From Candidatus Cloacimonadota bacterium (GTDB taxonomy: Bacteria; Cloacimonadota; Cloacimonadia; Cloacimonadales; WRIO01), in contig JAJBBH010000007.1 in assembly GCA_020532185.1 (NCBI GenBank), positions 1 through 55,374 on the forward strand: a stretch of DNA of 55,374 bases, in the 5' to 3' direction. Positions within the stretch are counted from its first letter, which is position 1, and each line of letters begins with the position of its first letter. A program made the translations under genes and the position numbers. Of this stretch, positions 20,650 through 28,996 are shown in pieces. The notes below the pieces were generated by a model. That model was not told where the DNA came from. It saw only the letters and a program-made list of their open reading frames with translations, and did not search any database.

Positions 20650-22401
20650 ATGCAAACATTCGATGCGGTTATACCTTATCTGAAGAATAGCTGGAAACGA
20701 ATTGCTCTTGGCATATTTGTTTTGGTTATTGTTGATGGTTTGCAAGTGCTTATCCCCAAAGTAATTCAAAAGACAATTGACAATCTTGGCGTTGAAGGCT
20801 TTACACAAAATGATATCTTAAAGTCTTCTTTTTTCATAATTCTTTTGGTAATTGGCATGATTATCATGAGATTTATTTGGCGAATGCTTATTGTCGGCAA
20901 CTCGTGGATTATTGAAAGGGGATTGAGACAGAAATATTACGATCACTTGCTATTACTATCACGAAACTTTTTTAATAAGTCAAAAATTGGTGACTTAATG
21001 GCGCTCGCTACAAACGATCTAAATGCCGTTAGAATGCTATTTGGTATGGGCTTTATTGCTGCTGCTGATATTATTTTAATGACTGCTGCATCTTTCGCAT
21101 TTATGGCGACAATCAACTTACGCCTCACACTTTTTGCAATCATACCAATGCCTTTAATAACCATTGTAATGACAGTAATAGGTCCTCGTTTACGTAAGCG
21201 TTTTCACTATGTACAAGAGACCTTTGCAAAGCTTAGCGGTATGATTCAAGAGAGTATTTCTGGTGTCAGAGTCATAAAAGCTTTTGCACAAGAAAAACCC
21301 GAATTAGAAAAAATGGAAGTCTTTTCCAAAGAGTATGTTGACGCAAATATAAAATCAGCAAAAGTGTCAGGCTTTTTCCACCCTCTTATCGGCTTGATTA
21401 TTAGCTTTAGTTTGGTGATTGTGCTCATTATGGGCGGTCATGCAGCAATAAAAGGCGAGATATCAATCGGTGAGTTTATTGCATTTTTCTCGTATCTGGG
21501 CATGCTTGTTTGGCCCATGATTGCCACAGGTTTTATTGTTAATATGTATCAAAGAGGAACTGCATCTCTAAACCGTTTAAATGAAATCTGGGATACAAAA
21601 CCAGAAATATATGATGAAGAGACAGCTGATTTTTCTATCACCGAATTAAATGGTAATATTGAGGTAAAAGACCTTACTTTTAAATATACTGAAGATGGTC
21701 CAACAGTCTTGGAAAAGCTGAATTTTGTGGTGGAAAGAGGCAAAACTTTGGCTATTTGTGGTCGTACTGCAAGTGGCAAAAGCACAGTAGTCGATCTGCT
21801 CGTCAGAGTATATAATCCACCAAAAAATGCTATTTATCTTGATGGACATGAAATTTATAATATACCATTAGAAACGCTCAGACGTTCTATTGTGATGGTG
21901 CCTCAGGATGTTTTTTTATTTTCTGATACTATCGCAAATAATATTGCTCTTGGTAAACCAGATGCTACTATTGATGAGATTCATAATGCAGCCAAATATG
22001 CCGCTGTTTACAATGAAATACTCGAATTTGATCAAGGTTTTGAAACTGTAGTTGGCGAACGTGGTGTTACTCTATCAGGCGGTCAAAAGCAGAGAGTGGC
22101 TATTGCACGATCACTTATTGCTGATCCAGATATTTTGGTATTAGATGATGCGTTGTCTGCAGTTGATACTGGTACTGAAAATCAAATATTAAATCACCTA
22201 ATAAATGTTCGTGAAGGGAAGACTACAATTATTATTGCTCATCGTATCTCTGCTTTACATCAGGCTGATAAAATTATTGTATTACAAGATCAAACAATTG
22301 CCGAGTCAGGCTCTCATGATGAACTATTAGCTTTAAATGGTGCTTATCGTGATCTTTACGAAAAGCAAAAGATAGAAGAAAGATTAGAGGGTAAAGAATG
22401 A
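20650..22401 (+). CDS. ABC exporter half-transporter, degenerate-site subunit
   Basis: A 583-residue fusion of six-helix transmembrane domain and ATPase domain (type IV/B-family exporter). ATPase motifs: Walker A GRTASGKS at about 371, Q-loop MVPQDVFLFSDT, canonical signature LSGGQKQR at 475, Walker B ILVLDD with Asp500 where the catalytic Glu should be, and H-loop IIAHRIS. The Asp marks it as the non-catalytic half of a heterodimer of the TM287/288 or BmrCD kind. It overlaps the next gene by 4 bases (ATGA). AAAGGAG precedes the ATG. The substrate is unknown; such pairs export drugs or lipid-like molecules. Confidence 0.93.
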   Translation: MQTFDAVIPYLKNSWKRIALGIFVLVIVDGLQVLIPKVIQKTIDNLGVEGFTQNDILKSSFFIILLVIGMIIMRFIWRMLIVGNSWIIERGLRQKYYDHLLLLSRNFFNKSKIGDLMALATNDLNAVRMLFGMGFIAAADIILMTAASFAFMATINLRLTLFAIIPMPLITIVMTVIGPRLRKRFHYVQETFAKLSGMIQESISGVRVIKAFAQEKPELEKMEVFSKEYVDANIKSAKVSGFFHPLIGLIISFSLVIVLIMGGHAAIKGEISIGEFIAFFSYLGMLVWPMIATGFIVNMYQRGTASLNRLNEIWDTKPEIYDEETADFSITELNGNIEVKDLTFKYTEDGPTVLEKLNFVVERGKTLAICGRTASGKSTVVDLLVRVYNPPKNAIYLDGHEIYNIPLETLRRSIVMVPQDVFLFSDTIANNIALGKPDATIDEIHNAAKYAAVYNEILEFDQGFETVVGERGVTLSGGQKQRVAIARSLIADPDILVLDDALSAVDTGTENQILNHLINVREGKTTIIIAHRISALHQADKIIVLQDQTIAESGSHDELLALNGAYRDLYEKQKIEERLEGKE

Positions 22402-24530
22402 GTCAAAACTTTGGAATGCAAGCTGATGAAATTCTTGGCAAAATATATGATAAAAAACTATATGTTCGCTTATTAAGATATCTAAAACCATATCTTGGAT
22501 GGGTTGGATTTGCTGTCGTTTTACTTACCATTTCCGCCTGTTTAGAAATATATATGCCATTGCTGACCAAAAATGCAATGGATAATCATATTGTATCAGA
22601 TAAAAGAATCTTGACTTTAAACACTGATGAATACGCCCATTTTGAAGCAATGCAAAAAATGAGTAGGTTCAAAACTTACCAAGTGGCAGAAAAGAACTAT
22701 ATTGTGCTCACTACAAAGAATAGTAGATTTATACCAAAAGAGGATATGGCACTATATGAAGAAAATAAACTTATCAGCAAGGATAAATACGTCTTTATCG
22801 AATCTAACGATGATATTAATTCTATCTTGTCTGAATATCAAGATGAGGTGATAAAATTAGAGCAAGGCTTGATCGCCGTGCCATCATCTATCTTAGCAAA
22901 ACTGAATATTGACGATAAATTGGTTGTCCGTAAAGACTCAATGAACAAAATCGTGCTCTACGGTCTGGCATTTTTGATTTTTACTCTGATAAAAGCTGTG
23001 ATCCAATTCTTACAACTCGTTATCACAACAATATTCTCACAAAAAGCTACAAATGATTTGCGCTCTGACTTATTTCACCACCTGCAGAAATTACCAGTAT
23101 CGTTCTTTGACAAAAACCCTGTCGGAAGACTTGTAACACGTACGACAAATGACGTGCGTGCATTAGATGAAATGCTCAGCGATGGCGTCTTGACAATTAT
23201 TCAAGATGCCGCAATGGTGATTGCTATTATCGTCTTGATGCTTTTTTTACATTGGCGCCTCGCATTAGTCAGTTTCATCGTCTTGCCTTTTGTAATTCAG
23301 CTTATAAGAGTCTATAAGAATAAAACACGTGTTACTTATCGTGAAGTGAGAAAAAGATTGGCTGCTGTTAATGCTACACTTGCAGAGCATATCTCTGGTA
23401 TGAAAATCATCCAGATTTTCAATCAATCAAAAAATAAAAGACAAGAATTTGCAGATACAAATCAATCTTATTTTTCCGAGTCAATGAGACAGCTCAAACT
23501 CTTTGCAATGTTCAGACCCACTATCAGAATGGGTAGGCAAGTTGCCATTGCAATAGTCCTCTGGTACGCTGGCGGTCAGATTTTGCAAAATACCCTTACC
23601 ATCGGTGTATTTATGGCTTTCATGACATATCTGGAAAAACTTTACGACCCAATAAGCGAATTTTCAGAAAAGTTTAATATACTGCAAGGGGCTATGGCTG
23701 GTGCAGAAAGAATATTTGACTTGATGGATTATGAAGAAGCTGATTATCGTGAAGATGCAGAGATTATAAATGGAATTGATGGCGATATTGAGTTTAAAAA
23801 TCTCTATTTATCTTATGTCTTAAGAAAAAATGAAGAAGACTATAAAGATGAAGATTTTGTCTTAAAAAATATCTCTTTCAAAGTTAAAGCAGGTGAGAAA
23901 ATTGCACTGGTAGGACACACAGGCTCTGGAAAAACATCTATCGTCAATCTGATACTCGGAATGTATCCATATCAAAAAGGTGAAATACTAATAGATAATA
24001 AACCTCTTGAACAGTATAGATTAGAGGATTTACGCTCAAGAATCGGTATGGTACAGCAAGATGTTTTCCTCTTCTCTGGAACAATTAGAGACAATATTGC
24101 ACTTAATAATCACAAGATTACAGATGAAGAAATTGAAAGAATCTGTGAATATGTCAATGTTATGCCCTTTATCAAAAAGATGAAAGATGGCTTTGACGAA
24201 CCTGTAATGGAAAGAGGATCAACACTTTCTGTTGGACAAAGACAACTCATCTCTTTTGCACGTGTACTTGCTTATGATCCATCTATTTTTATACTTGATG
24301 AAGCAACTGCAAATATTGATACTGAAACAGAAATACTTATCCAAGATGCTCTGCAAAAACTGATGGAAAAAAGAACCTCGCTTATCATTGCACATCGCCT
24401 ATCTACTATCCAACATGTCGATAGAATCCTTGTTTTACATAAAGGCGAAATAGTGGAAGAAGGCTCGCACCAAGAACTTCTAAAAAAAGAAGGGCTTTAT
24501 TACGACTTGTATAGATTGCAATATGCATGA
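22398..24530 (+). CDS. ABC exporter half-transporter, catalytic subunit with extracytoplasmic insert
   Basis: A 710-residue exporter half, partner of the preceding gene. The ATPase domain has Walker A GHTGSGKTS, Q-loop MVQQDVFLFSGT, a non-canonical signature LSVGQRQ at 610, Walker B FILDEATANID with catalytic Glu635, and H-loop IIAHRLS. Together with the Asp500 of its partner this gives one canonical and one degenerate ATP site. Between TM1 (about 34-56) and TM2 (about 185-205) lies an insert of about 115 residues, charged and without helices typical of membrane, which should face the periplasm. A terminator follows. Confidence 0.93.
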   Translation: MSQNFGMQADEILGKIYDKKLYVRLLRYLKPYLGWVGFAVVLLTISACLEIYMPLLTKNAMDNHIVSDKRILTLNTDEYAHFEAMQKMSRFKTYQVAEKNYIVLTTKNSRFIPKEDMALYEENKLISKDKYVFIESNDDINSILSEYQDEVIKLEQGLIAVPSSILAKLNIDDKLVVRKDSMNKIVLYGLAFLIFTLIKAVIQFLQLVITTIFSQKATNDLRSDLFHHLQKLPVSFFDKNPVGRLVTRTTNDVRALDEMLSDGVLTIIQDAAMVIAIIVLMLFLHWRLALVSFIVLPFVIQLIRVYKNKTRVTYREVRKRLAAVNATLAEHISGMKIIQIFNQSKNKRQEFADTNQSYFSESMRQLKLFAMFRPTIRMGRQVAIAIVLWYAGGQILQNTLTIGVFMAFMTYLEKLYDPISEFSEKFNILQGAMAGAERIFDLMDYEEADYREDAEIINGIDGDIEFKNLYLSYVLRKNEEDYKDEDFVLKNISFKVKAGEKIALVGHTGSGKTSIVNLILGMYPYQKGEILIDNKPLEQYRLEDLRSRIGMVQQDVFLFSGTIRDNIALNNHKITDEEIERICEYVNVMPFIKKMKDGFDEPVMERGSTLSVGQRQLISFARVLAYDPSIFILDEATANIDTETEILIQDALQKLMEKRTSLIIAHRLSTIQHVDRILVLHKGEIVEEGSHQELLKKEGLYYDLYRLQYA

Positions 24531-24556
24531 AATACATTAAAAACAATAAAATATTT

Positions 24557-24582
24557 GGTGGTACGATCTGTACCACCTTTTT
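24557..24582 (+). terminator. Rho-independent terminator after the ABC exporter pair
   Basis: Perfect 8-bp stem GGTGGTAC/GTACCACC, 5-base loop, then TTTTT. Confidence 0.92.
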
Positions 24583-24734
24583 ATTTGCAATATTTTAACA
24601 CCTCAATTAAACACCAACTCAAAATGTGATTCTATCATTATTTATCATTTTACAAAATATTAAATTTAAAGATTGACTAAATTTCCCTTTTATTTCATTA
24701 GGTATTATAAAGAATATTATGATAAGGATTTATT

Positions 24735-26942
24735 ATGCAAGAGCCTAAAGTTGATTTAAATTTAGCGTTAGAGCATGGACTAACAGAAGAAGAATATGAA
24801 CTTGTTTTAAAAACTATTGGCAGAGTACCAACATTTACAGAGCTTGGAATTGTCTCTGTAATGTGGTCAGAACACGCAAGCTATAAAAATTCAATTGAGT
24901 ATTTGAAAAAACTACCAAAAGATGGACCATTTATGCTCACAAAAGCAGGAGAAGAAAATGCTGGCGTGGTTGATATTGGTGATAATTTGGCAATATCTTT
25001 TAAAATCGAATCACACAATCACCCTTCAGCTGTCGAGCCTTATCATGGTGCTGCAACAGGCGTCGGCGGTATTTTGAGAGATATCTTTACAATGGGAGCA
25101 CGCCCTATTTGTGCACTTAATTCGCTTAGATTTGGTAATCCAGATGACCCTCGAGTAAAGTTTTTAATAAAAGGCGTCGTCGCAGGTATTGCAGATTATG
25201 GTAACTGCTTTGGTGTGCCAACTGTTGGAGGTGAAGTCTATTTTGAAGATGCATATGCTGGAAATCCACTTGTCAATGCGATGGCAGTTGGATTGATGAA
25301 GCATGAAGACTTGATGACTGCTTCTGCTGACGGTCCAGGTAATTTTGTCGTCTTTGTCGGTGCAAAAACGGGACGTGATGGTATTCACGGAACTACTTTT
25401 GCCAGTGCAGACCTGTCCGAAGAAACAGAAGAAAATAGAACAGCTGTGCAAGTTGGAGACCCCTTTATGGAAAAACTCTTGCTCGAAGCAAGCTTAGAAG
25501 TGATTCAAAAGAAATTAGTCGTGGGTATTCAAGATATGGGTGCAGCTGGCTTGACATGCTCAACAAGCGAAATGTCGGCAAAAGCAAATAATGGTATAGA
25601 AATCGATGTTGCTCTCGTACCTCAACGTGAAAAAGGAATGACCGCATACGAAATCATGCTATCAGAATCACAAGAACGTATGCTCATGGTTGTCGAACCT
25701 CATAATTTTGATGAAGTAAAAGCTATCTTTGAAAAATGGGATCTACATGCTGAAAAAATCGGCGTTGTTACTGATGATGGCTTGTTGCGCGTTAAACATA
25801 ATGGAGAGCTAAAAGCTGAATTACCATCGCAATTCTTGGTCTTAGGCGGAGACGCTCCTGTTTATAAACGTGAGTTTAAAAAACCTGACTATATCGATGA
25901 GATTCAAAAATTAGACGTCGACTCATTACACAAACCAAATGACTATAATCACGTGCTGTTAAAGCTCGCTGCTACTCCAAATATCGCCTCTAAAAAAAGT
26001 ATTTATCAACAATATGATCATATGGTGCAAATAAACACAATGGTCGAACCTGGCAGTGATGCGGCTGTGATTAGAATAAAAGATACAAATAAGGCTATCG
26101 CAGTGGCAACTGACTGTAATGCTCGCCTTTGCTACCTAAACCCTTATGAAGGTGCAAAAGGTGCCGTCGCTGAATCTGCACGTAATGTGGTATGCTCGGG
26201 TGCAAAACCTGTCGCAATTACAAACTGCCTAAACTTTGGAAACCCATATAAACCAGAAGTTTATTGGACATTTGTCGAAGCTATTAAAGGTATGTCAGAC
26301 GCATGTATTAAGTTTGAAACTCCCGTTACTGGTGGCAATGTCTCTTTCTACAATGAAAGCCCTGCTGGAGCTGTCTATCCAACTCCTACAATTGGTATGC
26401 TTGGTTTGCTCCAAGATAATTCTAAAGTCATCACCTCTCATTATAAAAATCTCGGCGATCTGATTTACTTGCTCGGTGATCATTGCAACGAAGTTGGTGG
26501 TTCTCAATACCTTAAAGAAATACACAACTTGATCAAAGGAAATGCACCAATAGTTGACTTAGATAAAGAAGCTCTATTGTACGAGACTGTGCTCAAATTA
26601 GCTGATGAGAGACTATTACAGTCCGCTCATGACTGCTCAGATGGCGGTCTGGCAATTGCCCTGATGGAATCATGCTTTGCACCTGGTGGAAAATACACTG
26701 GCTGTAAAATACAAATGAATTTTGAAAATAGAGAGGATATCGAACTCTTCGGCGAATCTCATAGCCGTATAGTAGTCAGTGTAAAACCAGAAGATAAAGA
26801 AGCATTCGAAGCTATTTGCCAAAAAGAAAAACAAGCTTTTATGCCAATCGGAGAAGTCGTTGCTGATAAGATAACTATTAATAATCTGATTGATCTACCA
26901 ACAACTAAATGTGCGGAAGCATTTTACTCTTTCAAAGTTTAA
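24735..26942 (+). CDS. purL: Phosphoribosylformylglycinamidine synthase subunit PurL
   Basis: ATP-dependent step four of de novo purine synthesis: converts FGAR to FGAM using ammonia from PurQ. At 735 residues it is the small, Bacillus-type PurL that needs separate PurQ and PurS; neither is adjacent. Family motifs include [54 protein letters not shown], and in the second half [12 protein letters not shown] and [12 protein letters not shown]. It stands as a single gene between two terminators. Start ATG 24735 follows AAGGA at 24723-24727. Confidence 0.97.
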   Translation: MQEPKVDLNLALEHGLTEEEYELVLKTIGRVPTFTELGIVSVMWSEHASYKNSIEYLKKLPKDGPFMLTKAGEENAGVVDIGDNLAISFKIESHNHPSAVEPYHGAATGVGGILRDIFTMGARPICALNSLRFGNPDDPRVKFLIKGVVAGIADYGNCFGVPTVGGEVYFEDAYAGNPLVNAMAVGLMKHEDLMTASADGPGNFVVFVGAKTGRDGIHGTTFASADLSEETEENRTAVQVGDPFMEKLLLEASLEVIQKKLVVGIQDMGAAGLTCSTSEMSAKANNGIEIDVALVPQREKGMTAYEIMLSESQERMLMVVEPHNFDEVKAIFEKWDLHAEKIGVVTDDGLLRVKHNGELKAELPSQFLVLGGDAPVYKREFKKPDYIDEIQKLDVDSLHKPNDYNHVLLKLAATPNIASKKSIYQQYDHMVQINTMVEPGSDAAVIRIKDTNKAIAVATDCNARLCYLNPYEGAKGAVAESARNVVCSGAKPVAITNCLNFGNPYKPEVYWTFVEAIKGMSDACIKFETPVTGGNVSFYNESPAGAVYPTPTIGMLGLLQDNSKVITSHYKNLGDLIYLLGDHCNEVGGSQYLKEIHNLIKGNAPIVDLDKEALLYETVLKLADERLLQSAHDCSDGGLAIALMESCFAPGGKYTGCKIQMNFENREDIELFGESHSRIVVSVKPEDKEAFEAICQKEKQAFMPIGEVVADKITINNLIDLPTTKCAEAFYSFKV

Positions 26943-27031
26943 AATTACTTATGTGTTTGTTGAAGAAAGATAGCTTGCTTGTGATTAGATAATATCCACA
27001 GTTAAAGAATATCACATCTTTAAATAAATTT

Positions 27032-27066
27032 GCAGGTTGAATCTCATAAATCAACCTGCTTTTTTT
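27032..27066 (+). terminator. Rho-independent terminator after purL
   Basis: Perfect 9-bp stem GCAGGTTGA/TCAACCTGC, 10-base loop, then seven T residues, about 90 bases after the purL stop. Confidence 0.9.
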
Positions 27067-27216
27067 ATAAAAGTAGCTTTTTAAAAATATCAGAATATAA
27101 TACAAAAAGGTTTTGTAAAAAGTTCGTTGTAAAAATGAAAGATAAATGCTCAAATAATCTGTTCACTACATACAAAATATCAATAGCAAAAGACAATAAA
27201 ATAATCTCAGATCATC

Positions 27217-27253
27217 TCCTTTTGACTCCCTTTTGATTCCCTTTATTAACCCC
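27217..27253 (+). repeat. C-rich 11-bp phased array
   Basis: CCC tracts recur at 27228, 27239 and 27250, exactly 11 bases apart, separated by T/A-rich octamers (TTTTGATT, TTTATTAA). The first two units are near-identical (TTTGACTCCC, TTTGATTCCC). This C-rich run lies just before the G-rich array on the same strand. Confidence 0.7.
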
Positions 27254-27274
27254 TTGATTCTCCAAGATAGCAGG

Positions 27275-27311
27275 GGGATGGTAACGGGATGGTAACGGGA
27301 TGGTAGCGGGG
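27275..27311 (+). repeat. G-rich 11-bp tandem array
   Basis: Three tandem copies of an 11-mer: GGGATGGTAAC (27275-27285), an identical copy (27286-27296) and GGGATGGTAGC (27297-27307), followed by GGGG. Four G-tracts of at least three are thus spaced by 8 bases, a regular pattern that stands out in A+T-rich DNA. Confidence 0.9.
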
Positions 27312-27531
27312 AACGATAGTTAATAAAGTGGCTTTCGAAGCGGCTTTTAAGCAGAAAACTACATGTAAAACAAGACTCATATTATTGGCACACTATTTCT
27401 GAATTAAATTGCGATATTTTTTGCGTTGATTATATTCTAAATTGTCTTCCAAATCGTGATAATTTGCTTTATAGGTATTTCGATTTTCTTGATAGTATTT
27501 TAAGGTGTCTGGGGCAAAGCTAAATTAAAAC

Positions 27532-27560
27532 TTGACTTGTAATAGCAGAATGAATATAGG
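27532..27560 (+). promoter_or_regulatory. Possible psuG promoter
   Basis: TTGACT (27532-27537) and TATAGG (27555-27560) with a 17-base spacer, 21 bases before the psuG ATG. The -10 matches only four of six positions. Confidence 0.45.
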
Positions 27561-27581
27561 TGAATTTAAAAGAGGTGGTTG

Positions 27582-28490
27582 ATGAAAAAATATTTAAAAG
27601 TAAGTGACGAGATAGGTCAAGCATTGTTTGACAAAAAGCCTATTGTGGCTCTTGAATCAACAATTATTTCACATGGTATGCCATTTCCAGAAAATATCGA
27701 AACTGCTCAGGAGCTCGAGCAGATAGTGCGTGATCGTGGTGTCATACCAGCAACTATTGCGATTTTAAATGGCGAGATAGTAGTGGGTTTAAATGCAGAG
27801 CAAATGCATTATTTGGCAAAAAATGAGGTTAAAAAAGCGAGTAGAATGGATTTGCCGTATATAATTAGTAAAGATCAAAATGCTTCAACGACAGTTGCAG
27901 CGACTATGATATGTGCCCAAATGGCTGGTATTGAGGTATTTGTAACAGGTGGTATTGGTGGTGTCCATAGAGGTGCGGAATATAGTTTTGATATTTCAGC
28001 AGATTTACAAGAATTAGCAAAGACTGACATGACAGTAATATGTGCTGGTGCAAAAGCGATTTTGGATTTAGAAAAAACAATGGAATACCTTGAGACAAAT
28101 GGCGTTTTGACTCTTGGATATCAGACAGACTATTTGCCAGCATTTTATTCGCGAGAAAGCCCTATTGAATTAGCATATCGTGTAGATTCAGCTGAAGAAA
28201 TAGCAAATATTATCAGAGCGAAAAAAGCATTAACTTTATCAGGCTCCATTTTGGTTGCTAATCCAATCCCAGCAGAATTTTCATTATCTTATAATGAGAT
28301 GAATACACTGATCAATTTGGCAATTGAAAAGGCAAAAGAGCTGGGAATCAGAGGTAAGGAATTGACGCCGTATTTATTAGATTCAATACAAAAAATGACC
28401 AATAAAACAAGTCTTTATGCAAATATTGAGTTGATAAAAAACAATGCAAAACTTGGAGGAGATATTGCAAGAATTTTAAGTAATATATAA
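27582..28490 (+). CDS. psuG: Pseudouridine-5'-phosphate glycosidase
   Basis: Cleaves pseudouridine 5'-phosphate to uracil and ribose 5-phosphate (or the reverse), for recycling of modified nucleosides; 302 residues, normal size. Signature blocks: ALESTIISHGMPFPEN, TIAILNGEIVVGL, FVTGGIGGVHRG, VICAGAKAILDL, TLGYQTDYLPAFYSR and the C-terminal RGKELTPYLL. The AGAGG at 27571-27575 fits the ATG at 27582 better than the TTG just upstream. No psuK kinase or transporter gene is adjacent. Confidence 0.95.
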   Translation: MKKYLKVSDEIGQALFDKKPIVALESTIISHGMPFPENIETAQELEQIVRDRGVIPATIAILNGEIVVGLNAEQMHYLAKNEVKKASRMDLPYIISKDQNASTTVAATMICAQMAGIEVFVTGGIGGVHRGAEYSFDISADLQELAKTDMTVICAGAKAILDLEKTMEYLETNGVLTLGYQTDYLPAFYSRESPIELAYRVDSAEEIANIIRAKKALTLSGSILVANPIPAEFSLSYNEMNTLINLAIEKAKELGIRGKELTPYLLDSIQKMTNKTSLYANIELIKNNAKLGGDIARILSNI

Positions 28491-28525
28491 TTCAATAGTT
28501 TAAAAAGCTTAAAAAGAGATAAATA

Positions 28526-28672
28526 TTGCAAAAAGATGAAAGAGAGAATGTTTTAAATCACGATTGTATACATTTGGTAAATGGGCATTTACAGTGTATT
28601 TGCAAGAAAAGCAATAAAAAGCTTGCATTATTTTCAATATTTATATCTTTTGTATTATATAGAGATGATTAA
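28526..28672 (+). CDS. Possible 48-residue small protein (uncertain)
   Basis: A TTG-started frame fills much of the gap between psuG and the ferredoxin gene and ends 12 bases before it. The predicted peptide has a Cys/His-rich first half (HDCIHLVNGHLQCICKK), which could bind metal, and a hydrophobic second half. The ribosome binding site is poor (AAAAAGAGA) and the start is TTG. I do not recognise it, and chance is a real alternative in A+T-rich DNA. Confidence 0.25.
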   Translation: MQKDERENVLNHDCIHLVNGHLQCICKKSNKKLALFSIFISFVLYRDD

Positions 28673-28684
28673 TTGGAGGCTAAG

Positions 28685-28984
28685 ATGCTAAGAAAAACAT
28701 CTAAGTCCAAAGATGGACAAATAATTACTGACGGCGATGCACGCGAATTGATGGAAGTCGAGATAACAGAAGAAAAAGAGAATGTAGATTACAAAAATTC
28801 ACCCGTGTACATTTATTATGAATGGTGTAAGAAGTGTGGTATTTGTGTGGCTTTTTGTCCGACAAAATGTTTAGGCAGAAAACCTGACGGAAGCCCTTTT
28901 GTAGAGTTTCCTGAGAAATGTATCCACTGTGAGACTTGCGATCGTTTATGCCCAGATTTTGCAATCACTGGTGCAAAGCGATAA
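28685..28984 (+). CDS. korD: 2-oxoglutarate:ferredoxin oxidoreductase, ferredoxin-like delta subunit
   Basis: A 99-residue protein with two [4Fe-4S] motifs, CKKCGICVAFCP and CIHCETCDRLCP, typical of the delta (ferredoxin) subunit of KorABCD-type enzymes. It passes electrons from the TPP site to soluble ferredoxin. The start at 28685 has GGAGG (28675-28679); the frame extends to a TTG inside that site and is not used. The first ~35 residues are polar and variable. It is followed at 12 bases by korA, and the four genes form one operon ending in a terminator after korC. Confidence 0.92.
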   Translation: MLRKTSKSKDGQIITDGDARELMEVEITEEKENVDYKNSPVYIYYEWCKKCGICVAFCPTKCLGRKPDGSPFVEFPEKCIHCETCDRLCPDFAITGAKR

Positions 28985-28996
28985 GGAGGTTAGAAA

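Larger units (their letters stand above)
27067..27531. other. Long intergenic region with phased repeats and a possible gene remnant
   Basis: About 465 bases without a gene I can support. It holds the C-rich and G-rich 11-bp arrays described separately. On the minus strand a 43-codon open stretch (27524 down to 27396, stop at 27393-27395) has no start codon other than an internal TTG. Its hydrophilic, Tyr/Asn/Lys/Glu-rich content looks protein-like. No RNA gene was recognised. Confidence 0.5.

Noticed and set aside
27030-27236. Plus-strand 68-codon frame after purL
   Set aside because: It begins inside the terminator hairpin and runs into the C-rich array; no ribosome binding site.
27275-27311. 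CRISPR array for the G-rich repeats
   Set aside because: The 11-bp units are directly tandem with no spacers, and there are no cas genes.
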